A stretch of 6,083 bases of DNA from Thermoanaerobaculales bacterium (GTDB taxonomy: Bacteria > Acidobacteriota > Thermoanaerobaculia > Thermoanaerobaculales > Sulfomarinibacteraceae), in the NCBI GenBank assembly GCA_029932545.1, contig JAOZPW010000239.1:1-6083 (forward strand), given 5' to 3'. Below, piece by piece: positions 1 through 6,083 of the stretch (positions are counted from its first letter, which is position 1; each line of letters begins with the position of its first letter). A program made the translations under genes and the position numbers. The notes beneath the pieces were generated by a model. The model made no database searches and was not told the origin of the DNA. It was given only the letters and a program-made list of their open reading frames with translations.

Positions 1-1
1 G

Positions 2-1639
2 ACCCTCTTTTCCAAGGAACTGACCGAGACTCGGCCCAGCTACGACGGGCGGAACACCGAGCCGGTCTTCCTGCCGGCCAAGCTGCCGATCCTCCTGATG
101 TTGGGCACCGAAGGCATCGCCGTCGGTATGGCCACCCGAATCATGCCTCACAATTTCTGTGAACTCCTCCGGGCTCAAATCGCCGTTTTGAAGGGCGAGC
201 CGTTCGAGCTCCTGCCGGATTTCGCCACGGGCGGCCTGGTTGATACGACAGAGTACGACGACGGGCGCGGCAAGGTTAAAGTCCGGGCGCGCATCGACGT
301 CAGCTCAGAGAAGACCATCGTCATCCGCGAAGTGCCCTTCTCAACGACGACCGAGAGCCTGATCGCTTCGATCGAGAACGCCGCCGGGAAGGGCAAGGTC
401 AAGATCAACTCGATCGACGATTTCACCACCGACACCGTCGAGATTGAGATCGGGCTACCCCGCGGCGTCTACGCCGACGAGGTCGTACCCCAGCTGTGGG
501 CCCACACCGACTGCGAGGTTTCGGTCTCATCCAACATGGTGATGATTCGCGACCGCCGGCCGGTTGAGCTGTCGGTGACCGAAGTCCTCTGCATCCAGAC
601 CGACCAGGTGCGCGGCATCCTCAAGGCCGAGTTGGAGCTGGAACTGGGCCACCTGGAAGACCAGCGCCACTGGCTGACGCTGGAGCGTATCTTCATCGAA
701 AACCGCATCTACAAGCGCATCGAAGAGGCAACTACCGCCGAGGCCGTCAAATACGAGGTCTACGCCGGATTGGAAGCCTACGAAGAACTCTTGGTGCGCG
801 CGGTAACCGATGACGATATCGAGCGCCTGCTCAAAATCCCCATCCGGCGCATCTCTCAGTACGACATCGACCGCAATCGCCAGGAGATCAAAAAGACCGA
901 GAAGGAGATCACCGCGGTCAAGCGTAAGTTGAGGAAGTTGACCGAAACAACAATCGGCTACCTGGAAGGGTTGCTCGAGGACTTCGGCGGGCAGTTTCCC
1001 CGACGGACCGAGATCACGACCTTTGAAAGCGTCGACGTGCGCTCCGTTGCACGTCAGAACCTCAAGGCCGCCTACGACCCGGAGACCGGCTTCTTCGGCA
1101 CCGCCGTCAAGGGTGAGAAATATCAGCTCTCTCTCAGTGAGTACGACAAGGTGCTGATCATCTCAAAGGACGGGTCCTACCGCATCATCGGCCCCGAGGA
1201 AAAGACGTTGATCCCCGGCAAGGTGATCTACCTCGATGTCTTTGACCCCGAAAAAGGCGCACACTTCACGGTCGTCTATCGCGATAACGGACGGATCGCC
1301 TGGGCCAAGAAGATCCACATTCGTGCCTTCATCCATAATCGCGAGTACGAACTAATCAAGGGCAAAGAGGGCAAGGTCGACCTCCTGATGCCCGGAGGCT
1401 CCGACGATACGATCCATATGGATTTCGTGCCTGCCAAGCGCCAACGAGTCCGCGAAGCCCGCTTTGACCTCTCCATACTGGATGAAGTCGGGGCGTCTGC
1501 CCGCGGCCGTCGTCTTGCCCCCAAACCGGTGCTCAAGCTTCGCAAGATGCGCCAGTCCGAACTGGAAGCCGAAGTCTCCGAAACCGTAGAACAACCGACC
1601 GAGGATACACAGACCGATCAGCGTTCTTTGTTTGAATAG
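2..1639 (+). CDS. parC: DNA topoisomerase IV subunit A (ParC-like), 5'-truncated by window edge
   Basis: This is the A subunit of a type IIA topoisomerase, which cleaves and rejoins duplex DNA during chromosome decatenation and relaxation together with a ParE/GyrB-type ATPase subunit. The frame is open from base 2, giving 545 visible residues; the ATG at 98 is internal, because the 32 codons before it already encode the conserved SYDGRN and LPAKLP stretch. By comparison with GyrA/ParC, about 150 N-terminal residues, including the quinolone region and the catalytic Tyr, lie left of the window. Visible in order are the IAVGMATRIMPHN core motif (about 38-51), the tower domain, a long charged coiled-coil arm (about 205-320) ending in FPRRTEI, a beta-pinwheel-like C-terminal domain (about 350-517), and an acidic tail ending SLFE. 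I see no canonical GyrA box (QRRGGKG), which favours ParC over GyrA. The C-terminal pattern resembles Bacteroidetes/Chlamydia-type ParC. No partner subunit is in view. Confidence 0.9.
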   Translation, partial: TLFSKELTETRPSYDGRNTEPVFLPAKLPILLMLGTEGIAVGMATRIMPHNFCELLRAQIAVLKGEPFELLPDFATGGLVDTTEYDDGRGKVKVRARIDVSSEKTIVIREVPFSTTTESLIASIENAAGKGKVKINSIDDFTTDTVEIEIGLPRGVYADEVVPQLWAHTDCEVSVSSNMVMIRDRRPVELSVTEVLCIQTDQVRGILKAELELELGHLEDQRHWLTLERIFIENRIYKRIEEATTAEAVKYEVYAGLEAYEELLVRAVTDDDIERLLKIPIRRISQYDIDRNRQEIKKTEKEITAVKRKLRKLTETTIGYLEGLLEDFGGQFPRRTEITTFESVDVRSVARQNLKAAYDPETGFFGTAVKGEKYQLSLSEYDKVLIISKDGSYRIIGPEEKTLIPGKVIYLDVFDPEKGAHFTVVYRDNGRIAWAKKIHIRAFIHNREYELIKGKEGKVDLLMPGGSDDTIHMDFVPAKRQRVREARFDLSILDEVGASARGRRLAPKPVLKLRKMRQSELEAEVSETVEQPTEDTQTDQRSLFE

Positions 1640-1688
1640 AGGCTCTGCTAGGATCAGATTTTGGGGAATTTTTTAGAGGGGGAAAACA
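1640..1688 (+). other. Short spacer between topoisomerase and M28 peptidase genes
   Basis: These 49 bases are distinctly more AT-rich than the flanking genes, with T-rich tracts around 1658-1674. I see no GC-rich stem before the T tract, so it does not look like an intrinsic terminator. A TAGGAT at 1649-1654 resembles a -10 box but has no acceptable -35 box at normal spacing. The downstream gene may therefore be read through from the topoisomerase gene or use a promoter I cannot recognise. Confidence 0.5.
1675..1682 (+). promoter_or_regulatory. Ribosome binding site of the M28 peptidase gene
   Basis: The purine run AGAGGGGG contains GAGG, which matches the anti-Shine-Dalgarno end of 16S rRNA. 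It lies 6 bases (from the end of the run) before the ATG at 1689. This fixes that start, which also gives a well-formed lipoprotein signal peptide directly after the initiator Met. Confidence 0.75.
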
Positions 1689-3416
1689 ATGCAATCTCGA
1701 TTTCTTCTCGTCGTTCTTTCAATATTAATGGTGGTGGGCTGCGGATCCGGTGATTCAGACCAAGCGGACGAAACCCTCGGCCTCTCGCTCCCGGCCGGAA
1801 TCGAGCATGCCACCGAGGTGATCACTGAGGATCTGCTTTGCAACCATGTGACGATTCTTGGGGGCGATGGAATGGAGGGCCGACTGCCCGGCAGTGAGGG
1901 CGACCGGCGAGCTCGGCAATACCTGGCCGACCAGATGCAACGAATCGGCCTGCAACCGGCATTCAAAGATGGTTCATGGGAGCAGCCGTTGACCCTTGTT
2001 GGTGTCACCTCCCACATGCCCGAGAGCTGGCAATTCCATGCTGAAGACGACACCATGCTTTCGTTGTCACTGGGCAACGACTTCGTCGGTGTTGCCGGAG
2101 GCCAAACACCGCAGACGATGATCGAAAATGCCCCAATGGTCTTCGTCGGCTATGGGATCCAGGCGCCGGAAGAGGATTGGAACGACTTCAAGGACGCCGA
2201 TCTCAATGGCAAAATCCTTCTCATGCTCAACGATGATCCGGACTGGGACGAAAGTCTCTTCGGCGGCGACCGCAAACTCTGGTACGGCCGATGGGATTAC
2301 AAATACCTCAGTGCGGCCCGCCAAGGGGCGGCCGGGGCCATCATTATTCACACGACGCCGTCCGCAGGCTATCCGTGGACTGTTGTACAGACCGGATGGA
2401 CGGGCGAGCAATTCGAATTGGTTGCAGGAGACGAACCACACCTCGGAGTCCAGTCCTGGGTGACCGGGGACTCGGCTCGGAAATTGGTCGAAATGTCGGG
2501 CCACGACCTCGATCAGCTGATCGAGGCCGCTCGTTCGCGGGAGTTTGAACCGGTAGAATTGGGGATTACGACGTCGATCTCGTTTCAGACCGAGATACGG
2601 CAGACCGAGACCGCAAATGTCGGTGGCATTCTCCCGGGCAGCGATCCCAATCTTGCCGACGAGTTCGTCGTGTTCTCGGCACATCACGACCACTTCGGCA
2701 TCGGAGAGCCCGACGAGACCGGCGACCGGATCTATAACGGCGCCCTCGACAACGGGGTCGCAATGGCATCGTCATTGGCCGTCGCCGAGGCCTTTGCCGC
2801 TCTGCCGACGATGACGCGTCGCAGCGCCCTGTTTCTTTTTGTCGCCGCCGAGGAGCAGGGACTGCTCGGGTCAGCGTATTTCGCCAAGAGCGGTGTGATC
2901 CACCCTGGGAAATTCGCGGCCAACATCAACTTCGAACTAGGTAATGTATGGGGAAAGACCAGGGATGTCACCGTATACGGCCTTGGCAAGTCGAACCTTG
3001 ACGATCTCGTTCGCAGTGCAGCAGAAATGCAGAACCGGGTCGTCACAGGCGAGACCGACGTCAAGGCCGGGTGGTTCTACCGCTCAGACCACTTCAGCTT
3101 TGCCCGTGCGGGAATTCCGGCGACATGGTTCAAGTCCGGCACCGATTTCATCGACCGTCCTGCGGGCTGGGGCGAAGCGACCTACGCCTCCTGGATCGAG
3201 AATCACTATCACAAGCCGAGCGACGAAGTGACGCCGGAGTGGGTCTATGACGGCCTTGCCGAGGATGCACGCCTCGCTTTCACCGTGGGCACATCGGTGG
3301 CCGAAAGGGATCAGGGGCCACAGTGGTATCCAGGGGACGAGTTTGAGGCAACGAGACAGCAGGCGCTGGCCGATGCAGCCGCTGGAGCACAATCATCTCG
3401 CACAGTCCAGGAGTAA
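1689..3416 (+). CDS. M28-family zinc exopeptidase lipoprotein with PA domain
   Basis: This is a predicted secreted di-zinc aminopeptidase-type enzyme of 575 residues that would release N-terminal residues from peptides outside the cytoplasm. The N-terminus has Arg4, a hydrophobic core and a VVGC lipobox, so Cys18 is the probable lipidated residue; Gly follows it, with no Asp at +2, which under the E. coli rule favours outer-membrane sorting. A PA-like domain sits at about 140-260, before and partly within the catalytic domain. Predicted metal and catalytic residues are His332 and Asp334 (AHHDH), Asp354 (GALDNG), Glu388 as general base with Glu389 as ligand (AAEEQG), Glu416 (NINFELGN) and His468 (RSDHFSF). 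The C-terminal HYHKPSDEV and PGDEF motifs are typical of this M28 subgroup. Glu416 is where most relatives I recall carry Asp. It is followed after 18 bases by an M14 peptidase gene, suggesting an operon. The exact substrate cannot be inferred. Confidence 0.92.
   Translation: MQSRFLLVVLSILMVVGCGSGDSDQADETLGLSLPAGIEHATEVITEDLLCNHVTILGGDGMEGRLPGSEGDRRARQYLADQMQRIGLQPAFKDGSWEQPLTLVGVTSHMPESWQFHAEDDTMLSLSLGNDFVGVAGGQTPQTMIENAPMVFVGYGIQAPEEDWNDFKDADLNGKILLMLNDDPDWDESLFGGDRKLWYGRWDYKYLSAARQGAAGAIIIHTTPSAGYPWTVVQTGWTGEQFELVAGDEPHLGVQSWVTGDSARKLVEMSGHDLDQLIEAARSREFEPVELGITTSISFQTEIRQTETANVGGILPGSDPNLADEFVVFSAHHDHFGIGEPDETGDRIYNGALDNGVAMASSLAVAEAFAALPTMTRRSALFLFVAAEEQGLLGSAYFAKSGVIHPGKFAANINFELGNVWGKTRDVTVYGLGKSNLDDLVRSAAEMQNRVVTGETDVKAGWFYRSDHFSFARAGIPATWFKSGTDFIDRPAGWGEATYASWIENHYHKPSDEVTPEWVYDGLAEDARLAFTVGTSVAERDQGPQWYPGDEFEATRQQALADAAAGAQSSRTVQE
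2507..2526. repeat. Perfect 20-bp palindrome inside the M28 gene
   Basis: The sequence CCTCGATCAGCTGATCGAGG is identical to its own reverse complement, centred on CAGCTG. The next pair outward mismatches, then two more pairs match (2504-2505 with 2528-2529). It encodes the DLDQLIEA region between the PA-like part and the rest of the catalytic domain of the M28 peptidase. The palindrome itself is a direct observation; any function as a protein-binding site or cruciform is unproven, and the codons for Asp-Gln-Leu-Ile-Glu may account for it. Confidence 0.6.
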
Positions 3417-3423
3417 ACACCAC

Positions 3424-3429
3424 GGGAGA
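3424..3429 (+). promoter_or_regulatory. Ribosome binding site of the M14 peptidase gene
   Basis: GGGAGA, containing GGAG, lies 5 bases before the ATG at 3435 within the 18-base gap that follows the M28 stop codon. It supports translation from this ATG, which opens directly into a hydrophobic export signal. The gap is too short for a separate terminator and promoter, so co-transcription with the M28 gene is likely. Confidence 0.7.
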
Positions 3430-3434
3430 TTCCG

Positions 3435-6083
3435 ATGAGTACATCAGGCCGAGTTCTTTGTGTCGCAGCCCTTCTCTTGATTTTCGCGATCCCAGCTGTA
3501 GAGACTGCGGAGATCCCAACGCCGGAGTCGGTACTCGGGGTGACGCCAGGCAGCGACCGGGAACTGATTGATTACCAACAGCTCGTGGACTACCTCGAAG
3601 CCTTGAGTACCTCCTCGGACCGAATGGTCATGCAGGAGGTGGGCTCGTCGCCCGAGGGACGACCGATGTTCGTGCTGTTCCTCTCTTCACCGGCCAATTT
3701 GGAACGACTCTCGGAACTCCAGGAGATCAACCGCCGATTGGCTCTTGAACCCGACCTCACGCCGGAGGAGCGCGAGGAACTGGTGGCCGGCGGCCGGGTT
3801 TTCGTAATGGAGACCCTTTCGATGCATTCGACGGAAGTGGGGCCGAGCCAGACTCTGCCGCTCTACGCCCACGAGATCGCCACAACTTCAGATCCTGCTG
3901 TGCTCTCCCAACTCGAACGTGTGGTGCTGATGATAGTGCCGTGCCACAACCCTGATGGGATGGACATGGTTGTCAAGCACTACCGCCGCTATCGCGGCAC
4001 TCGCTACGAGACCTCGTCTCTGCCTGGGATCTACCACCGCTATGTTGGTCACGACAACAACCGAGATTTCGTCACCCTGACCCAGGAAGACACCAGGGTC
4101 ATCAACCGACTCTATTCCACCGAGTGGTACCCCCAGGTGCTGGTGGAAAAACATCAGATGGGCACCACCGGGCCGCGCTACTTCGTACCTGAAAACCACG
4201 ACCCCATCGCCGAGAACGTCGATGAAAGTCTTTGGAGCTGGTCGGCGGTGTTTGGCGCCAATCTCAAACAGGACATGGGCCGCGACGGGCTCGACGGCGT
4301 GGCGAGCGATTGGTTGTTCGACAATTACTGGCCGGGGTCCACGGAAACCTCACTGTGGAAGAACGTGATTTCTTTTCTGACCGAGGCCGCCGGCTGCAAG
4401 GCGGCGACCCCGGTATTTGTGGAGCCTACAGAACTACGCGTCCGCGGAAAGGGCCTTGCCGAGTATGCCAAGAGCATCAACATGCCGGCGCCCTGGCCGG
4501 GGGGGTGGTGGCGGCTGAGCGACATCGTGCGCTACGAGCTCAGCACCATGCGCTCGATATTGTCTACAGCAGCGACCCATGACGCCGACATTCTGCGGTC
4601 ACGTAATGTCCTGTGCGCCGAGGAGGTTGCCAGGGGCCATACCGAACCGCCCTTCTACTACGTCTTGCCGATCGATCAACTGGACCGCGGCGCACTGCCC
4701 GAACTCGTGGCGCTGCTGCGTGAGCACGGAGTGCAACTGGCCCAACTTGCCAAGCGGGTCGAAGTGGCGGGTCTAGTACTGCCCGAGGGGGCCATCGTCG
4801 TCCCTCTTGCACAGCCTTACCGCCCTTTCGTCAAGGAAGTGATGGAGGATCAGCAATTCCCGGTCCGCCATTACATGCCAGGCGGAGAGATCATCCGCCC
4901 TTATGACATCACCAGCTGGTCGCTCCCTCGCCACCGCGGCCTCGTCTGCCACGAAATCAAGACCCGCTCGTCTGACCTCGAAACCGCCCTGATCGATCTT
5001 CCCGAAGACTGGTCGGCGCTGACGGATGCTCCGGAGTTGCCTTCGACTTTTGCCGCCCTCGCCTGGCCTGCCGGTGACAACGCTTCCCACGTGGTGGCAT
5101 GGGATGCCATGGAGCGCGGTCTCGAGCTGCAGCGGCTGACGGCGACCTTTGCCGCAGAGGGTTCGGAGCTGGCCGCCGGCAGTTTCGTCATCAGCGGACC
5201 AGACGCCAAACTGAGGGCATTGGCCAGGGACGCCGCCACCCCACCGACAGTATTGACGACAATGCCGGAAACGCCGTCATTCGTCGTGCGCCGGCCGCGG
5301 ATCGCACTGATTGAAAGCTGGTTCCACGATATGGACGCCGGTTGGACTCGCTACGTTCTCGACCAGGCCGGAATTCCATTTGCGGTCGTCAGGCCCGGTG
5401 AAGTGGAGGACACCGATCTCGCCGGTCAGTTCGACGTGCTGCTCTTTCCGAACCAGTCCAAAGAGGTGTTGCGGGAGGGACGGCAAAAGAGGGGCGGCAG
5501 CTATTCCCAACCGTCCTACCCGCCTGAATACACCAAGCCAATTTCGGATGATGGGATGAAAAAAATTGCAGCCTGGATCGACCAGGGCGGAATTGTCGTG
5601 TCGTGGGGCCGCTCCACTGCGCTCTTCCTCGACAAGCTCGAGATCATGCCGGCCGACGAGAAGGACAAACCGGAAGTATTTCGCCTCCCCGCACGAGACA
5701 TTTCGGAGGAGCTGACAAAAAAGGGCCTTTTCATACCGGGCGCATTTCTCGCGGTGGATCTTCTTCCCGATCATCCCCTGACCTGGGGAATGCCCACACA
5801 CAGCGGCGTCTTTTCGCGTGGCACTCCGATCTTCGAGACCTCGATTCCGATGTTCGACATGGACCGCCGTGTCATCGCGACCCACCCCGTGAACGACGTG
5901 CTGATCAGCGGCTACGCCGAGAAGGAAGACCTGCTCAAGAACAAACCGGTGATGGTGTGGCTGCAAAAGAACCATGGCCAACTGGTGCTGATGGGCTTCT
6001 CACCCCAGTTCAGAGCCTCAACCCCAGCCACCGCCAAGTTGCTGTTCAATGCCCTGCTCCTCCCGAAAATTGACGGCATGGAC
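3435..6083 (+). CDS. Secreted M14-family zinc carboxypeptidase-like protein with GATase1-like C-terminal domain, 3' end cut by window
   Basis: This is a predicted exported metallocarboxypeptidase; 883 codons are open to the window edge. Residues 1-25 form a hydrophobic signal peptide without a lipobox, with cleavage likely between about 21 and 25. The M14 catalytic domain covers about 40-335: SSPEGRP at 71-77, the zinc motif HSTE (His131, Glu134), NPDG at 172-175, NNRD with Asn209/Arg210 in the place of the carboxylate-binding pair, the third zinc ligand His240 in EKHQMG, and the catalytic Glu317 in FLTEAAG. All key M14 residues are therefore present. A middle region without clear motifs spans about 340-610, then a GATase1-like domain from about 620, starting RIALIESW and including GWTRYVLDQAG. 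The last visible part (GFSPQFR, LLFNALL) resembles the C-terminal end of relatives, so probably few residues are missing. Substrate is unknown; its pairing with an M28 enzyme suggests peptide degradation outside the cytoplasm. Confidence 0.9.
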   Translation, partial: MSTSGRVLCVAALLLIFAIPAVETAEIPTPESVLGVTPGSDRELIDYQQLVDYLEALSTSSDRMVMQEVGSSPEGRPMFVLFLSSPANLERLSELQEINRRLALEPDLTPEEREELVAGGRVFVMETLSMHSTEVGPSQTLPLYAHEIATTSDPAVLSQLERVVLMIVPCHNPDGMDMVVKHYRRYRGTRYETSSLPGIYHRYVGHDNNRDFVTLTQEDTRVINRLYSTEWYPQVLVEKHQMGTTGPRYFVPENHDPIAENVDESLWSWSAVFGANLKQDMGRDGLDGVASDWLFDNYWPGSTETSLWKNVISFLTEAAGCKAATPVFVEPTELRVRGKGLAEYAKSINMPAPWPGGWWRLSDIVRYELSTMRSILSTAATHDADILRSRNVLCAEEVARGHTEPPFYYVLPIDQLDRGALPELVALLREHGVQLAQLAKRVEVAGLVLPEGAIVVPLAQPYRPFVKEVMEDQQFPVRHYMPGGEIIRPYDITSWSLPRHRGLVCHEIKTRSSDLETALIDLPEDWSALTDAPELPSTFAALAWPAGDNASHVVAWDAMERGLELQRLTATFAAEGSELAAGSFVISGPDAKLRALARDAATPPTVLTTMPETPSFVVRRPRIALIESWFHDMDAGWTRYVLDQAGIPFAVVRPGEVEDTDLAGQFDVLLFPNQSKEVLREGRQKRGGSYSQPSYPPEYTKPISDDGMKKIAAWIDQGGIVVSWGRSTALFLDKLEIMPADEKDKPEVFRLPARDISEELTKKGLFIPGAFLAVDLLPDHPLTWGMPTHSGVFSRGTPIFETSIPMFDMDRRVIATHPVNDVLISGYAEKEDLLKNKPVMVWLQKNHGQLVLMGFSPQFRASTPATAKLLFNALLLPKIDGMD
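5705..5755 (+). promoter_or_regulatory. Candidate -1 programmed frameshift signal within the M14 gene (speculative)
   Basis: The heptamer A-AAA-AAG at 5717-5723 is in register with the gene (codons ACA AAA AAG), the same heptamer used in E. coli dnaX. A GGAGG at 5705-5709 lies 7 bases upstream, resembling the internal Shine-Dalgarno stimulator of dnaX. Downstream, a weak imperfect hairpin can be drawn at 5735-5755 (ACC and GCG pairing with CGC and GGT around a 7-base loop). Slippage would swap the C-terminus for 116 residues ending at a stop at 6071-6073. Frame zero keeps the family-like C-terminus, so the normal product is the unshifted one and this may be chance. Confidence 0.2.

Noticed and set aside
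98..100. ATG as the true start of the topoisomerase gene
   Set aside because: Conserved type IIA topoisomerase sequence continues upstream in frame to the window edge, so this Met is internal.
1649..1674. Possible promoter -10 box and T-rich terminator in the spacer before the M28 gene
   Set aside because: No -35 partner at normal spacing and no stem before the T tract.
2067..2693. Minus-strand open frame of 208 codons opposite the M28 gene
   Set aside because: The plus strand carries the PA and catalytic motifs of M28; the antisense translation has no recognisable domain.
5559..5565. Run of seven A bases in the M14 gene as a second slippage or broken-gene site
   Set aside because: The run is not in the X-XXY-YYZ register (codons ATG AAA AAA ATT), and the frame continues intact with family-like sequence on both sides.
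5719..5731. AAAAGG-G-CCTTTT inverted repeat
   Set aside because: Six-base arms with a one-base centre cannot form a normal hairpin loop, and it is inside coding sequence without a terminator context.
5277..5981. Long open frame of 234 codons on the minus strand opposite the M14 gene
   Set aside because: It lies fully antisense to a clearly recognisable peptidase domain, shows no family motifs, and long antisense frames are expected in GC-rich coding DNA.
5603..6073. Plus-strand 156-codon frame, -1 relative to the M14 gene
   Set aside because: It is not an independent gene: the translation is Arg/Pro/Ser-rich with no motifs. It matters only as the possible frameshift extension.

Overview
This is a compact, GC-rich, entirely plus-strand bacterial stretch holding three protein genes with almost no non-coding DNA. 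The first gene is cut by the left edge and the third by the right edge. A lipoprotein signal peptide and a second secretory signal suggest a diderm (Gram-negative-type) bacterium. The topoisomerase is of the ParC-like type familiar from Bacteroidetes and Chlamydiae. Large secreted M14 peptidases with this layout are common in Acidobacteriota, Gemmatimonadota, Bacteroidota and related phyla. I cannot assign a phylum from the sequence alone; an uncultured Acidobacteriota-like or neighbouring lineage is a low-confidence guess.

Layout: (1) 2-1639, the C-terminal three quarters of a type IIA topoisomerase A subunit, most likely topoisomerase IV ParC, lacking its N-terminal catalytic-tyrosine region because of the window edge. 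(2) 1640-1688, a 49-base spacer with a strong Shine-Dalgarno sequence but no terminator or convincing promoter. (3) 1689-3416, an M28-family zinc exopeptidase made as a lipoprotein, with a PA-type domain before the catalytic domain. (4) 3417-3434, an 18-base gap with a ribosome binding site. (5) 3435 to the window end, a secreted M14-family zinc carboxypeptidase-like protein with a C-terminal GATase1-like domain; it is open to the right edge and probably nearly complete.

The two peptidase genes are very likely co-transcribed. One is a predicted membrane-anchored aminopeptidase-type enzyme and the other a predicted exported carboxypeptidase-type enzyme, so together they could trim imported or extracellular peptides from both ends. 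The topoisomerase gene has no functional link to them and may simply be an upstream neighbour in the same direction.

I found no RNA genes, CRISPR arrays, mobile elements or obvious novel system. The main items to re-examine are an in-register A-AAA-AAG slippery heptamer preceded by a Shine-Dalgarno-like GGAGG in the M14 gene, a perfect 20-bp palindrome inside the M28 gene, an Asp-to-Glu change at a predicted zinc ligand, and a cysteine-free GATase1-like domain.
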